The notes beneath the pieces were generated by a model. That model was given only the letters and a program-made list of their open reading frames with translations, made no database searches and was not told the DNA's origin. A DNA stretch of 33,216 nucleotides from contig NZ_ANMO01000176.1 in the NCBI RefSeq assembly GCF_000338295.1, forward strand, positions 1-33,216, given 5' to 3'. The position numbers and the translations under genes are program-made. The DNA is from Rhodopirellula europaea 6C. Its GTDB lineage: Bacteria; Planctomycetota; Planctomycetia; Pirellulales; Pirellulaceae. Shown here in pieces: positions 13,901-19,151 of this stretch (the first letter of the stretch is position 1; every line of letters starts with the position of its first letter).

Positions 13901-16900
13901 CTGAGCCGTCCGTCGCGTAGCCACCGCTGAAGGTACGTTGCGTCGGCCCAGCTGCAGTGTCTGTCCCATCGGGCACAAAACCCTCCCCAGCCTTCCACTC
14001 GATTTCGATCGTCGAGCCGTTTTCTCCAAGGAAATCAATCGTCGGCGTGACATCACTAGTCAGATCATCCGAATTCGATTCGCCAAGATCAGAACTTGGT
14101 TGAAGATCGATAGCGCCGAGAGTCGGCGCTACAGTGTCAATCGTCACCGAGCCGGTCGTGGCGGCGGTAACTTCCATGCCTGGGTTTCCAGCGATGTCCG
14201 CGAAATTCACGCTGATGGAGGCGGCACCCTGCAGATCACCAGAGACGACGACCCACGTTGCGGTCCACTTCGTCTTGTCACTTGACCCCAATGTCTCGGC
14301 CACGGTCGCAGTTTTCTCCGCGATCATGACCGTCGGCTCATCAACGGGCTCAGCAAAGGTCAAATCGAGGGTGATCGTGTTTCCAATCGTTGCCTGAGCC
14401 GTGTCGGCGTTATCTGAATAGATCACAGCCGTGGAGAGCGTTGGAGAAACCGTGTCGACGTCTAAATTGACGCTGGCCTGCGTTGCGGGATTGCCCGCCG
14501 CATCCGACACATCGGCCGTTACGGCATAGGTCGTACCACTCGTGAGAGCTTGAAGGTGTGCCGCTGGCACTGAAACGCTCCACGCGTTACCACTTGCGTT
14601 GGCAGGATACGACTGGCTATTGAGCATTACCGTGACGGTTTGGCCATCCTCGGTATCGGTCGTCGTACCAGCGATCGTCAGTGGCGTATTGTTTTCGACG
14701 GCGTTGACCACATCGTCGGTCAAAATAGGCGTCGTGATCGCGATCGTCGGAGCGGACGTGTCCTTGGTCACAACAAACGTAGCCGCAGCCTGCCCGGTGT
14801 CTTGATTGCCAAGGTTGTCGGTGGCGACGACCGTGGCTGTGATTTGACCGTCGGCGAGTCCGCTCAGATCGACAGTGTGGTTGGTCGTCGTGATCGTGGC
14901 CGGCATCGCGATGTTCACATCGACTTTGGCACTGTTTTCGTCAGTGAACGTCACAACCGCGGTCGCGTCGGTGTCCAGACCGGTTACCGTGAATGGGAAC
15001 GCAGCTTGATTGGCAATTCGTACGTGCGTTGCGGTCGCCGCAATTTCAAGATCATTGGAGCTATCGGCATCAGCGTCGAAAGTAAAACTCTCGGCGGTTG
15101 ATAAGCCACTGACGTTCCCGGCGGCATCTGTCGCCGTCGCTGAAACAGTGAAGTCGTTGTGCCTGCTGGTCGCGGGCACAGAAAGTGTGGCAATCAAACT
15201 TGCGAGGGTTTCCGGGACGCTGTTTTGCAAAGCACTGGTGGCGATAGAAAATGCACCGCTTGTACCATCGGCCGTGGTGGTGCCGGTGTAGACAACGTCT
15301 GGATCCGCTGTGAGGTCTGTGACAGAAACGGTAACCGTCGCACCAGGCGCCGCCATTCCCGTGATCGCGATAAGTCCATTCACCTCATCAGCAGCCATGT
15401 CACCGATTGCATCAATCGAGGGTACTGCAGGAGCGGTCGTGTCGATGGTCACGGTGAAGTTTGGAGACGAAGCCGCACCTTCATTGCTGGCCGCATCCGT
15501 GACGGTCGCATTGAGTTGGTACGTCGTGCCGTCAGTCAGCGCCGGTGTGGTGATATCTACGTAGCCGTTGGTCGTGACATCCGTGGATGTCAGTGTTACA
15601 GCCGATCCCAGCGCCGTCGTGTCGTCATACAACTGCACGGTGTCGCCATCCACAGCGCCGGTTCCGCTCAGGCTCACGCGGACCACCAGTTCGGTATCGT
15701 TGGTGCTGTCGCCGCTGGTCAGCGGACCGGTCGACGGAGTCGCACCATCGTTCACCGATGTGATGCTCGGAGCACTCGGAGAAGTCGTGTCGACAGTCAA
15801 CGCGAACGTTGCTTCGCCTAGGCTGATATTTCCGGCGGTATCTTGCGTCCTGATTGAAAAACTATGCGGTCCTTCGGACAGGTCCGACGAAAGTTCATAG
15901 TCCCAAGTTGTACTGCCTACGGTCACTTCAAGTGGTGTTGATGCACCGTCGATATAGATCAGCAGTTTGTCGTTCGGACTTCCAACCGTCCCATAAAACC
16001 GTGGGCGAACATCGTTGGTGAATCCGCCGTCAGAAATTGCTGCTGTGACCGGATTCGCGTCGTCCTCAACGCTCGTGATCGTTGGATCGGTTGGAGCAAG
16101 CGTGTCGATGGTGAAGTTGATGGTTGATCCTGCTACCCCCGAGTTGCCGGCGATATCGGTGTAGGACCCTGCATTCACCTTCAGGAAGTTGTCGTGGATG
16201 TCCTCAATGTTGTCGACTGGAGTAAACGTGGCGGTGTAAACCTTGGGGTTACCACTGTTGACAACAAAATCGGTCAGCGTTCCGCTTGGGCTGCCACCAC
16301 TAAGTGCATCAACGATCAAATCCGTGGCATCGACCCCGCCTGGTTCTTCGCTAAATGTGACGGTCACCAAGGCCGTCTCGCCCTTTTTTAGGGCCGTGTC
16401 AGACATGGAGATGTTGACCGTCGGGGCGGTCGTGTCGATTTCAATATCTTGTTCCGTCAGAGCAACGGCGTCTCCATCCTCCAGAACACCGCCATCTGAC
16501 GACACAATGTTCTGCTCGTAACGCGCGAAAATCGCACCGGCCGCATATGTCGCATCCGTTGCCGGTTGATTCCCAGCAGCAGGATCCCAGTCCGTTGCCT
16601 GAATCGTGGTGGAACCGCTTCCGACGCCCGCCGTCGCAGAACCTAAAACCTGGCCGTAAGCGGTGTCGAGGTCAGAAACCGTATCGCTACTGTCCACGTC
16701 GCTGTAGGACCCATTCACCAGGTCAATCTGTTCGATGCCCGTGCCCCCCGTGTAGAAGATTTGAAAGATCGGGGTGGTATTACTTGTAATTCCATCGGTC
16801 GACGTTACACCCGTATCGTCGGTAGAATTCTGCAACAGCTGAACGCTGGTAATCTTGAACGGAACGTCGACGGTGTATTCTTCATCGGTTGTCGGCGTAG

Positions 16901-18215
16901 AGTCCAACAGGTTGCCGGCGAGATCACCGATGTCCAAGTTGGGCAAATTAAAATCCAAGCCGACGGTTCCGTCGCCAGCTACATTGTCGACGGTTACCTG
17001 ATAGGTGCTATCATCAGAGTCCCCGGCATCGTTCACAGTGACAGTTGGGTTGACCGACGCGGTTCCACTGGTTGCAACCGTGAAGTCGGAAGCGTCGACG
17101 TTTTGAACGTCTTCGTTGAAATCAACGCTGAATGAAACGCTCGTCGCATTGGATGGGTTGGCGTCGTCCCTCGTTATCGAAACGGTTGGAGGTACGTTGT
17201 CCATAACGCCGGTCGTGATCTGTAAGTTATCAAACTCAACACCGCCACTTCCGCCAAAGAAAATATGAGCATTTGAGCTTGTAAAACCAGTGACCTCCGA
17301 AACGGTTATGGCTTTCTCAAAGACCCCGTCATCGTTACCGTCGTAAGAAAAGGTGGCTTCGCTTTCACTATCGTCATACTGAATTCGAAACTCGTGGGTC
17401 CCCACTGCGAGATTCGCAAGATTATTGGTTGTGTCACCTGTTTCGAAGGTCTCCCCCGAGTCATATAGGCCGACGGAAATCTGCCCGTCAGCATGCAAGC
17501 GAAAAGTCATCGCCGGACCACCCGGCTCGGCGGCTGTTCCGCCTGGAACCCCGTCGCCAACTCCGAAATATGCAATGTTATCACCAGTCGTTCGGGTGAC
17601 TTGGATGTCAGCGGTGAAGTCGCCGGTCGCGTAACCACCGTCCGTTGTGCGCAGGTAGTCGCGGTCGCTGTCAGCGATTCCATCGAAAAGTACGTTATTG
17701 CTTGCATTCTCATCGTGGAATTGATAGTTCGCATCTCCACTCGTTCCATCTTCCAATCCGGCCGGGATTCCGGTGGCTCCATCGAAATTGATGCTCAGGT
17801 CGCCCGCCAACAGTTCCCGCCGCTCAAGTGCTTCAACGGAAACCTTCGACTGAGTGGGGCTGGCAAAACGTGGCGAGCGTCGCTTGACTTTGCCCTTGCG
17901 TTCGAAGCTGATGCCAAAGGGCAGCATCGCCGTGAAGGCGACGGCGGGTCGCTTTTCGATTCGGACAAAGAACGGCGGGTTCGTGATGAACTTCCAAATC
18001 GCTGCCATGCCCAATCCGATTTTGCTGATCCAGCTGGCTTTGAAAGCGTTCTTATAGCGCTCGATTCGGGCGGCTTGCTTGGCGATCCAGTGTGCCTTGC
18101 GATCGTTGGCTTTTTGCTCCCAGCGGTTGAAACGCTCCCGCATCTTCTGCATGCGAGCGACGGAGGTGTTTTGAGTGCGGCCGGCAAAGTTGTGATGGCT
18201 GGGTCGAATCGACAT
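1..18215 (-). CDS. Giant LEPR-XLL surface protein, beta-strand/beta-helix repeat adhesin (partial, C-terminus off window)
   Basis: The frame stays open from the ATG at 18215 to base 3, giving 6071 codons with no stop that I saw. Order by residue: basic N-terminal module 1-125; LERRELL motif 130-136; LamG/concanavalin-like domain about 138-337; roughly eleven bacterial Ig-like repeats to about 1695 (many beginning 'TTAPT' or 'TVSPT'); a cadherin/CSPG-like repeat to about 1810; a GATase/flavodoxin-like globular domain about 1818-2039; two 'TGLEPVT' units about 2130-2378; then a beta-helix array from about 2408 to the edge. The composition (Thr, Asp, Gly, Val, Ala; no visible Cys clusters) fits a secreted adhesin or matrix protein. 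The start is supported by the near-identical N-terminus of the gene at 32033. The ribosome site is weak (GAGAA about 7 nt upstream). No enzymatic role can be assigned. The C-terminal anchor is outside the window. Confidence 0.93.
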   Translation of the reverse strand, partial: MSIRPSHHNFAGRTQNTSVARMQKMRERFNRWEQKANDRKAHWIAKQAARIERYKNAFKASWISKIGLGMAAIWKFITNPPFFVRIEKRPAVAFTAMLPFGISFERKGKVKRRSPRFASPTQSKVSVEALERRELLAGDLSINFDGATGIPAGLEDGTSGDANYQFHDENASNNVLFDGIADSDRDYLRTTDGGYATGDFTADIQVTRTTGDNIAYFGVGDGVPGGTAAEPGGPAMTFRLHADGQISVGLYDSGETFETGDTTNNLANLAVGTHEFRIQYDDSESEATFSYDGNDDGVFEKAITVSEVTGFTSSNAHIFFGGSGGVEFDNLQITTGVMDNVPPTVSITRDDANPSNATSVSFSVDFNEDVQNVDASDFTVATSGTASVNPTVTVNDAGDSDDSTYQVTVDNVAGDGTVGLDFNLPNLDIGDLAGNLLDSTPTTDEEYTVDVPFKITSVQLLQNSTDDTGVTSTDGITSNTTPIFQIFYTGGTGIEQIDLVNGSYSDVDSSDTVSDLDTAYGQVLGSATAGVGSGSTTIQATDWDPAAGNQPATDATYAAGAIFARYEQNIVSSDGGVLEDGDAVALTEQDIEIDTTAPTVNISMSDTALKKGETALVTVTFSEEPGGVDATDLIVDALSGGSPSGTLTDFVVNSGNPKVYTATFTPVDNIEDIHDNFLKVNAGSYTDIAGNSGVAGSTINFTIDTLAPTDPTITSVEDDANPVTAAISDGGFTNDVRPRFYGTVGSPNDKLLIYIDGASTPLEVTVGSTTWDYELSSDLSEGPHSFSIRTQDTAGNISLGEATFALTVDTTSPSAPSITSVNDGATPSTGPLTSGDSTNDTELVVRVSLSGTGAVDGDTVQLYDDTTALGSAVTLTSTDVTTNGYVDITTPALTDGTTYQLNATVTDAASNEGAASSPNFTVTIDTTAPAVPSIDAIGDMAADEVNGLIAITGMAAPGATVTVSVTDLTADPDVVYTGTTTADGTSGAFSIATSALQNSVPETLASLIATLSVPATSRHNDFTVSATATDAAGNVSGLSTAESFTFDADADSSNDLEIAATATHVRIANQAAFPFTVTGLDTDATAVVTFTDENSAKVDVNIAMPATITTTNHTVDLSGLADGQITATVVATDNLGNQDTGQAAATFVVTKDTSAPTIAITTPILTDDVVNAVENNTPLTIAGTTTDTEDGQTVTVMLNSQSYPANASGNAWSVSVPAAHLQALTSGTTYAVTADVSDAAGNPATQASVNLDVDTVSPTLSTAVIYSDNADTAQATIGNTITLDLTFAEPVDEPTVMIAEKTATVAETLGSSDKTKWTATWVVVSGDLQGAASISVNFADIAGNPGMEVTAATTGSVTIDTVAPTLGAIDLQPSSDLGESNSDDLTSDVTPTIDFLGENGSTIEIEWKAGEGFVPDGTDTAAGPTQRTFSGGYATDGSDDGPQIITVQLTDAAGNTTTETLNVTIDTTIADGTVAEAAAGDSDYSIGETITFEVTFAEAVYVDETDGAPTLTLSNGASATYSGGSGSTTLSFAYTVAESASEDTDESTLPTPIANDLEVTGLVIPDNSVGDPSYIRDIAGNDAAIALPTDLNIEVDTATINIDAIEINDDVDDSEDLDVVLKGSTTGVEVGQDVMITIKDAADAVVFGPEITQVQAGGLWQLDPDADLSALDDEATYTLEVEVTDQAETANTVTASRTFTTTDSSAPQAVLNLGLNVVANSSNNLIDDSRLQFSDRTATTGSDITFTLTTAPAGQLWLDLDDSGTLNNSETALIIGDTFTQADLDNGLLKYDHVGASSDGFDFTVTDTLGNVSDPQSFPIDVGQESTTEKKFLLLNGNYYRRNLDQVGILNPILATGQFDDADVVTIGFSSFVPSLSFLKQYDAVLVNGWDYLYRAGPIGDVLADYVDDGYGVVEMATRYRYYQPNQFQSYHVTGDWTSNGYSPFIQNGNFYSGTRSLGTFNSAHPVMESVSNLQVNAIDSSSAASGVNVIARTNDNRPLVMEQSGQVGSVVGLNFFAYSWQYYYGYNPSTDGAQLIANALSYVAPDTEISLSGDTLTLTGFADASDDLAISSDGTNITITDPVNRLVSAFGTSSNGHAVTIPVGSIDTIVFDTGEGDDTLSLDLTNLAGIDFVFNGGDGGATDNDTLVIQGGTFETATFAYANIFETNADEFSGDITLDDGSLTSTITFTGLEPVTYSSPTNSYVFDLTNNTDSASLDIDTAISGHLLLSSLNGTFETTSFIAPNGTGKSITINMDAGDDTLSIEDIASRYSGGELVVTGGDGSDVVTVHPGATSGTASVTGFTFDGGESGGDSDSLTISGGSVTTVTYDFDDAATTTSDNFAGDITLTGTDSGTIRYTGLEPVTNSTPAADVVFNLPDGDATATLSETANPNEFTLASPDFEDVTFTLTSSGNLTINGGSGTDVLTLNAVELPGDLDINLGAGDTINVSGDLLVDGALNMDADTITATADVEADSAISIIGRGDVTLQSVTASNDAVTIQAGSTGPGNLLVDEIVGATNLDLDADGTLTIETSAVASITMDLFASGDITVDTINPSATGGVVMESTGGRILSESGATGLISGGNLNLTADQGIDVRTNVLSVDAENASMGAIEIAQEVNSLTLNKIDNNASGGSVVITNTQAITTSVSESVSADGGNISIESTNNSVTISQPVFTTGAGTIALTATGGVAINGAAEVTADTGAITITADSDADDSGSFTIVGSSTYVSTNNATDNALVITAADMTLGGLAPLSGGSLVSPSGRTQLLNSAANQTFTLGSGIGSHIKLTAAELDQVTADSLKIGKADAGAIEIKGAIAPVGTSTLILETGSTITDDPALPNPGSITETNLKIVAGGSVLLDGANDVDNLVAEVTGSENTFTFNDIDDLTIPSTAIDTTSGITTNAGSVVLKSTSLTVDSAITTSGTAATVGEVTLIQDALDLNASVTASAGDVTIRPLSAATEIHLGDADAAGILGLEQDDLNEITTSAVVRLGSTTTTTVGADTVPINTGDIDLVTAVTETGTGFTTLSLITQGGVVDTSADTTVDITVTNLAIQAGGGIGSTDDINVSVTNLAAHNDQTGATLGGNININNLGDLTIAAAPGIDGVIGVDNDFAGGSVTINVDVDGGEPGNLTINAPIDAEDGPITIQADNNIALNANVSSGTGAGDIAITADTNSDAAVVVDGAITMVDGAVVDAGSGTIAMNAYGNVTLGRVVTTNNTPMAVLIDSSNGAISEVGDTGGADIVATGSDAVVTLNAATGIGTMAAPIDTSIAKLVVTNSASGDVYIEEATGLKINGIDQDGGLVNIKTLNGFLDVVQGTGISTTTGSVTLTAEKTTAPSAPIVINDPIQSDSGAVVITAADSVNFGAPNTVSTDANVFVTATAQGIFMSNGALIDAGSGLIDLTANGNITLGGLLTTNTTPAGLNKTDPSMSTAAIVVNTATGSILDAGDTHLEVSTVGGSPQGGAVLIAEAGSIGATGNPLEMNVGSIGAKSLTEIVLDSDGDILIDCLISGSDITVTAGGMINDLQNDALADLDAGGTISLEATTGIGGNPGTTATVADAAGRLELAAGSTLIASTTDAGTANGNILVAGLGDLTLQSVTTANGAVDITAAGTITATLVETSNTNSDDNDITLVATAGGDIEVVALDAGADGDITLTAAGAITEDGMPGTAAAGDVLTATAGGAISLDTNVNKITATTNAAGDIDIDESTGVELTNIATNDGTVNVVATTGDVTIVSVTSAGTDKDVTIEATVGSILDQDDNTDVDITATGEIILTAGANIHGTGTGTDGDGNRLEVAAGSVVTANSTTAGNIRLTSPGAITLKNIDATSGDVDVTTTGGDILIGAIDASGTVTLNSSAAINEADDDLTADITAATVSLEAVGDIGGSATPTTTDTEGRLEIAGGSVSANSTGTGDIVLRGTADITFTSVTTNDGLVDVDSTGNQITVAGTGISAVGGGIKAVAAGIKLSADLQTDGDAIDLNGPVVIDGARLIDTESGDNDDAGLVLITGTINGMDNIGNTDILTIDATANTNAAGAVTITGVVGGSTPLDSIDIDGNAIDLQSAITVDDGGIEVNGSGINIGGDLTTEGSNVDLTGPVTLTNENATTTIDTATTSATGGVVTIDGTINGTNLGAETLVIDTSGTSNKANVFLKQDVGATQRLGGLTVTADTLEITGDILTDSTGASADGLIDFSGVTMLDLTDNQTIQIDSDATGGSSDAGQIVLTGAANLDIDEPTVDFVIDARADGTGVSKDVTLNDVTVKSLNVAGDKVTFEGLVTLKGKDLAGNSLRVDAKDVEFKDGARIVVDGDMAGDTGNVLIAGKVGDNGTLTLAATGADALPVIDVTDAEAAGGTVTIDSNFTVVELCDDIATAGGAILIASPVELCADVTLDTTGNSTAAGANITISNTITDDATSGPHSLDLIGGTGGDVNLTGDITIGRLDIQSADIVDLPSVSTDGEGASGGIDIGSTAAVNRIDLNGATLDSGANHPNVAGVISLNSADIDLSISVTLDATTGGTTDGAITVGDSANPSAVDATTAGMESLTIQSSDGALTVHSDLGGNTRLGSVAVNSSGGTISWNGDIATQGGAVDFTGVTGAIDVTGNDGAQWTIDTNDGASGNGGNIDFGMNATITAGDVALVFDATASATDADVILPASIAAASVDVDADQITAGNIVTTGGNIDLNATATTGTAIFFNGSTIDTTDGGTEATAGEIILTSAGGNLLLNNSGGTVSFLTDATTTDANITIAIPVEAMATEPLTLDAGDADVAINATVGAASPIGLLTIDADNIDFNANVDAAGIAATGQSSIEIGTTSAVVLDINNVQSSFDSPFIDADAGSTIIDSTGGKDTAVLYRPLNDATAFNIGDDAGTATDRVTDAALAAVANSIGQLAIGYAGTQSGKITIDGNSPQTRSGYPSLTGIVLNTSLVIQAVDADVEVTDSIISDIEGNSITINGSGAAGVTTIMNNSTFITDNGGVITIDDSVTLADGVTLTLDSDGNNAGGGAAISVTGDIQGDGGSNENLVVHSGGGSITLGDAATDKIGDTGSRFGTITLDGTDAVVINSTVVAASITIGGSDNPTAVTFNETLDLDNGSAADVLDITVAAAGTVTFAAAADLTTANGGNVVVNSAGAGGSVTINDTAASSWSIDGSVNIDGNFGNVDLGEDITTNGGAISISSPTTLTKDIALDTTASGTATAGANISLAAVTASGAASAETLTIDAGTDGDISVTGQIGASRLGLVTITNANDVVFDDTANNPAQVTGLTVTESSTLTATEQIDTTADISIVADDASSPDLATTTSVTLAGGVELGGANLAIQAASDVIFSAPIISTPDAGTETVTVSGITAATEIYLGDAGGGLDISEASLAQIQSTVTEIVIGEAMNQTGKITVGDGADDNGTLTVLTALTLEAAGASGAGIDVQASITTAGDFTVNGDGAGDGFSVNATSVTITTAGGDATINDTVTFATDGNALAINTTGTSDGAININGSVEANNTGAAAENLTLTAGTGDVTLGGSGDTFGATTTADDRLGTINIVSANDVTVNASIVAQVFDQDAGVLGTPGPGSTTTFKAAIDLDKGSSGDVLRLDNVPNVTFEDAAAVTTGNGGNVFLDGDDTGDLIIGTGGMTLDGSFTEQQYNSVQLNGTITANGINISSKLELSTDLVLTAATGDISVGNICGDEDDKDKIYDVTITATTGSVSVGQIGIDADSDDINEVTITSGSTSADTISLGGNIFTGEDDNTGDVSLNGAVVLGVDIVIDTTDTEDMAPAPAATGNAGAVSFSSTIDGTTGGEESLTINANDTTADGDVTIAGAVGGTTPLEFVTIDAASVEVDAVATTGAIDVTGSSIKLSGDLQTDGGTVDLTGPLTVNGTDITIDTELDDNSDAGAVTITGTVNGMTMDVDGLIIDTTTGATFSAGDVTIDGIVGGGALDLDKLVISGAAIDLTSAVTVHDGGIAVTGDTISLGGDLQTDGGNVELAGNVTLAKEDAMTTIDTGDTATTAGNVTVTGTIGGSEAGDEALVIDASGTTTSGNVQVTGAIGTTLLPLASLDIDGAII
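11080..11822 (-). repeat. Two tandem 'TGLEPVT' units with Gly-Asp-rich loops
   Basis: Two homologous segments of about 80 residues lie about 514 nt apart (11822-11585 and 11308-11080). Each begins with a Gly/Asp-rich loop ('FNGGDGGATDNDTLVI', 'FDGGESGGDSDSLTI'), passes through 'SGDITL'/'AGDITL', and contains the identical string TGLEPVT followed by 'VFDL' or 'VFNL'. Between and after them are further 'GGDGSDVV' and 'GGSGTDVL' turns that resemble calcium-binding RTX loops without the strict nonapeptide. I do not recognise a named family. The unit sits between the globular domain and the beta-helix array. Confidence 0.7.
12098..12770 (-). other. Embedded globular domain, GATase/flavodoxin-like, in the giant protein
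   Basis: This stretch of about 220 residues breaks the repetitive pattern. It is rich in Tyr, Phe, Asn and Trp, and opens with 'KKFLLLNGNYYRRNLDQ', followed by 'QYDAVLVNGWDYLY', 'LADYVDDGYGVVEM', 'AHPVMESV' and 'GSVVGLNFFAYSWQYYYGY'. The order of a beta strand ending in an open turn, a helix, 'D(A/V)VLV', a helix and 'GG/GYGVVEM' resembles class I glutamine-amidotransferase-like or ThuA-like folds. No catalytic Cys is visible (the stretch has none), so enzymatic activity is doubtful and a carbohydrate-binding or structural role is possible. Fold assignment is inference from pattern only. Confidence 0.55.
13120..17204 (-). repeat. Array of about eleven bacterial Ig-like domains
   Basis: Tandem units of about 100-130 residues begin with variants of 'DTTAPTxxI' (PPTVSI, TAPTVNI, LAPTDPTI, TSPSAPSI, TAPAVPSI, SAPTIAI, VSPTLST, VAPTLGA) and carry 'DxAGN' near their ends (AGNLL, AGNSGV, AGNISL, AGNVSG, AGNPATQ, AGNPGM, AGNTTTE, AGNDA). 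This is the signature of Big-type Ig-like domains of bacterial adhesins, which usually act as stalks that project a binding domain from the cell. Sequence identity between units is low, so they are unlikely to recombine readily. Confidence 0.85.
17838..18215 (-). other. Conserved basic N-terminal module preceding LEPR-XLL motif (copy 1)
   Basis: Residues 1-125 of the giant protein: an amphipathic, strongly basic helix-like part (about 21-58, rich in Arg/Lys/Glu, e.g. 'RMQKMRERFNRWEQK'), a short hydrophobic part with two Trp (about 61-77, 'SWISKIGLGMAAIWKFI'), then 'TNPPFFVRIEKRP' and 'FTAMLPFGISF', a Lys/Arg-rich linker and LERRELLAGD. By hand alignment about 80 of the first 100 residues equal those of the other giant protein. 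It is not a standard Sec signal peptide, because the basic region is very long and the hydrophobic core short. Confidence 0.85.
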
Positions 18216-18630
18216 TTGTTATTCTCGAAAAACTGCAAAATCAAATGAAAGCGGGGATAAAGCTCGGAGAAAATGTTCCCAAGCCGGACCATTTTGTGAA
18301 CGCGGTGGCACGTCCAAAGAAAAGAAGCGGCGGCGTCAATCGACACTGCGGCGGGCGAACCTAGCCCGAACACTCAGCGGGCAGAGGCGGACGAAAAACC
18401 TGCCATAGAGCAAGCGAAAGACGTCGTCGCAAAGCCCCAAACAGCCCCACGCTTGACCGCCCATTCGTCTGTCGATCCATCATCTCGACCGCCACACCGC
18501 ACTCCTGCGAAGTCGCCGTCGATCGCACACACCCTGTCATGAAGTCATCTCAAACGAGGAAGGTACGAACAGCCTTTCTGTGGCCGCTCAGTTCCATTCG
18601 CCCCCAATGGAGCACCTGAACACTTGATGC
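18216..18630 (-). promoter_or_regulatory. Long 5' leader of the giant gene at 18215
   Basis: About 415 nt lie between the conserved block and the start codon and hold no credible gene. Hairpins are visible: TCCATT/AATGGA with a 7-nt loop at 18593-18611, and CGGGC/GCCCG with a 7-nt loop at 18352-18368. The last 40 nt resemble the matching region before the other giant gene ('CATTTGA' then 'GAGAAT' shortly before ATG). Ribosome site: GAGAA about 7 nt upstream of ATG, weak. That this is transcribed leader is inferred from the position of the conserved block. Confidence 0.5.
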
Positions 18631-18719
18631 GAACAGGAGAGCAATCCCCCCTTCTACGGGGTAACACCTGGGGTATTGAGGAAAGATCCTAACTGGGGGT
18701 TTTAGGCGGAACAAGCATT
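18631..18719 (-). promoter_or_regulatory. Conserved leader/promoter block, copy 1
   Basis: This block matches 32445-32531. The core at 18684-18706 is identical over 23 nt and, read on the minus strand, contains the inverted repeat CCTAA-N9-TTAGG with a C-run in the loop. Next to it are AATGCTTGTT (upstream side, identical in both copies) and the hairpin ACCCC-N6-GGGG (18648-18661 for the CCCC/GGGG part; the loop differs between copies). The core begins 469 nt before the ATG here and 463 nt in the other copy. It could be a regulator-binding site or a folded RNA element. Confidence 0.7.
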
Positions 18720-19151
18720 GAATCGATGAAAAAAGAAAGAACTCTTCCAAGGCAAAATAAGAACCAATTAAACACCAACGAATTTGAACTAAGAATCAAT
18801 TTGACTCAGCAAAACTGGGCGTTTCCAACCAATCGACTGGTCAAATTCCTTTCCAAAATCTTGTTTTTCTTGAGTACTTTCAAGTGGCAATCTGACTCAG
18901 CCCGCTCGCTGCAGAGGGGACCAATGGAACCAAAAGTGCTTGCAAGTGGTCCCCCGAACGACGATTGGCTCAGTCAGGGCTTCCTATCAGTCCGTTCCAA
19001 CCGGGTGGTGCCAAAATTGAACAAACGCACATAAATAGCCCCGGCCAAAATGGACCGTTATGTCTCCCAAGAAGGACGCGTCCTGCAAGAACGCCCCTCT
19101 TCAACTCGCCGCACGCTCTTCTTCACCCAGTTCTCAGAATTAGAGAGAGTT
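18720..19151. other. Intergenic region between the PEP-CTERM gene cluster and the downstream giant gene
   Basis: No convincing gene on either strand. The part 18720-18900 is AT-rich and probably carries the promoter for the giant gene. At 18861-18877 a string reading GTACTCAAGAAAAACAAG on the minus strand has a counterpart at 32673-32689 at nearly the same distance from the conserved block (about 165 nt). No clear intrinsic terminator follows the stop codon at 19152. Short open frames here have no start signals or recognisable products. Confidence 0.5.
19073..19084. promoter_or_regulatory. 12-bp perfect palindrome AGGACGCGTCCT
   Basis: The sequence AGGACGCGTCCT is its own reverse complement. 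It lies about 70 bp past the stop codon of the protease gene and about 860 bp before the next giant gene. With no loop it is a poor RNA hairpin, so a dimeric DNA-binding site is the more natural reading. A chance occurrence is possible. Confidence 0.25.
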
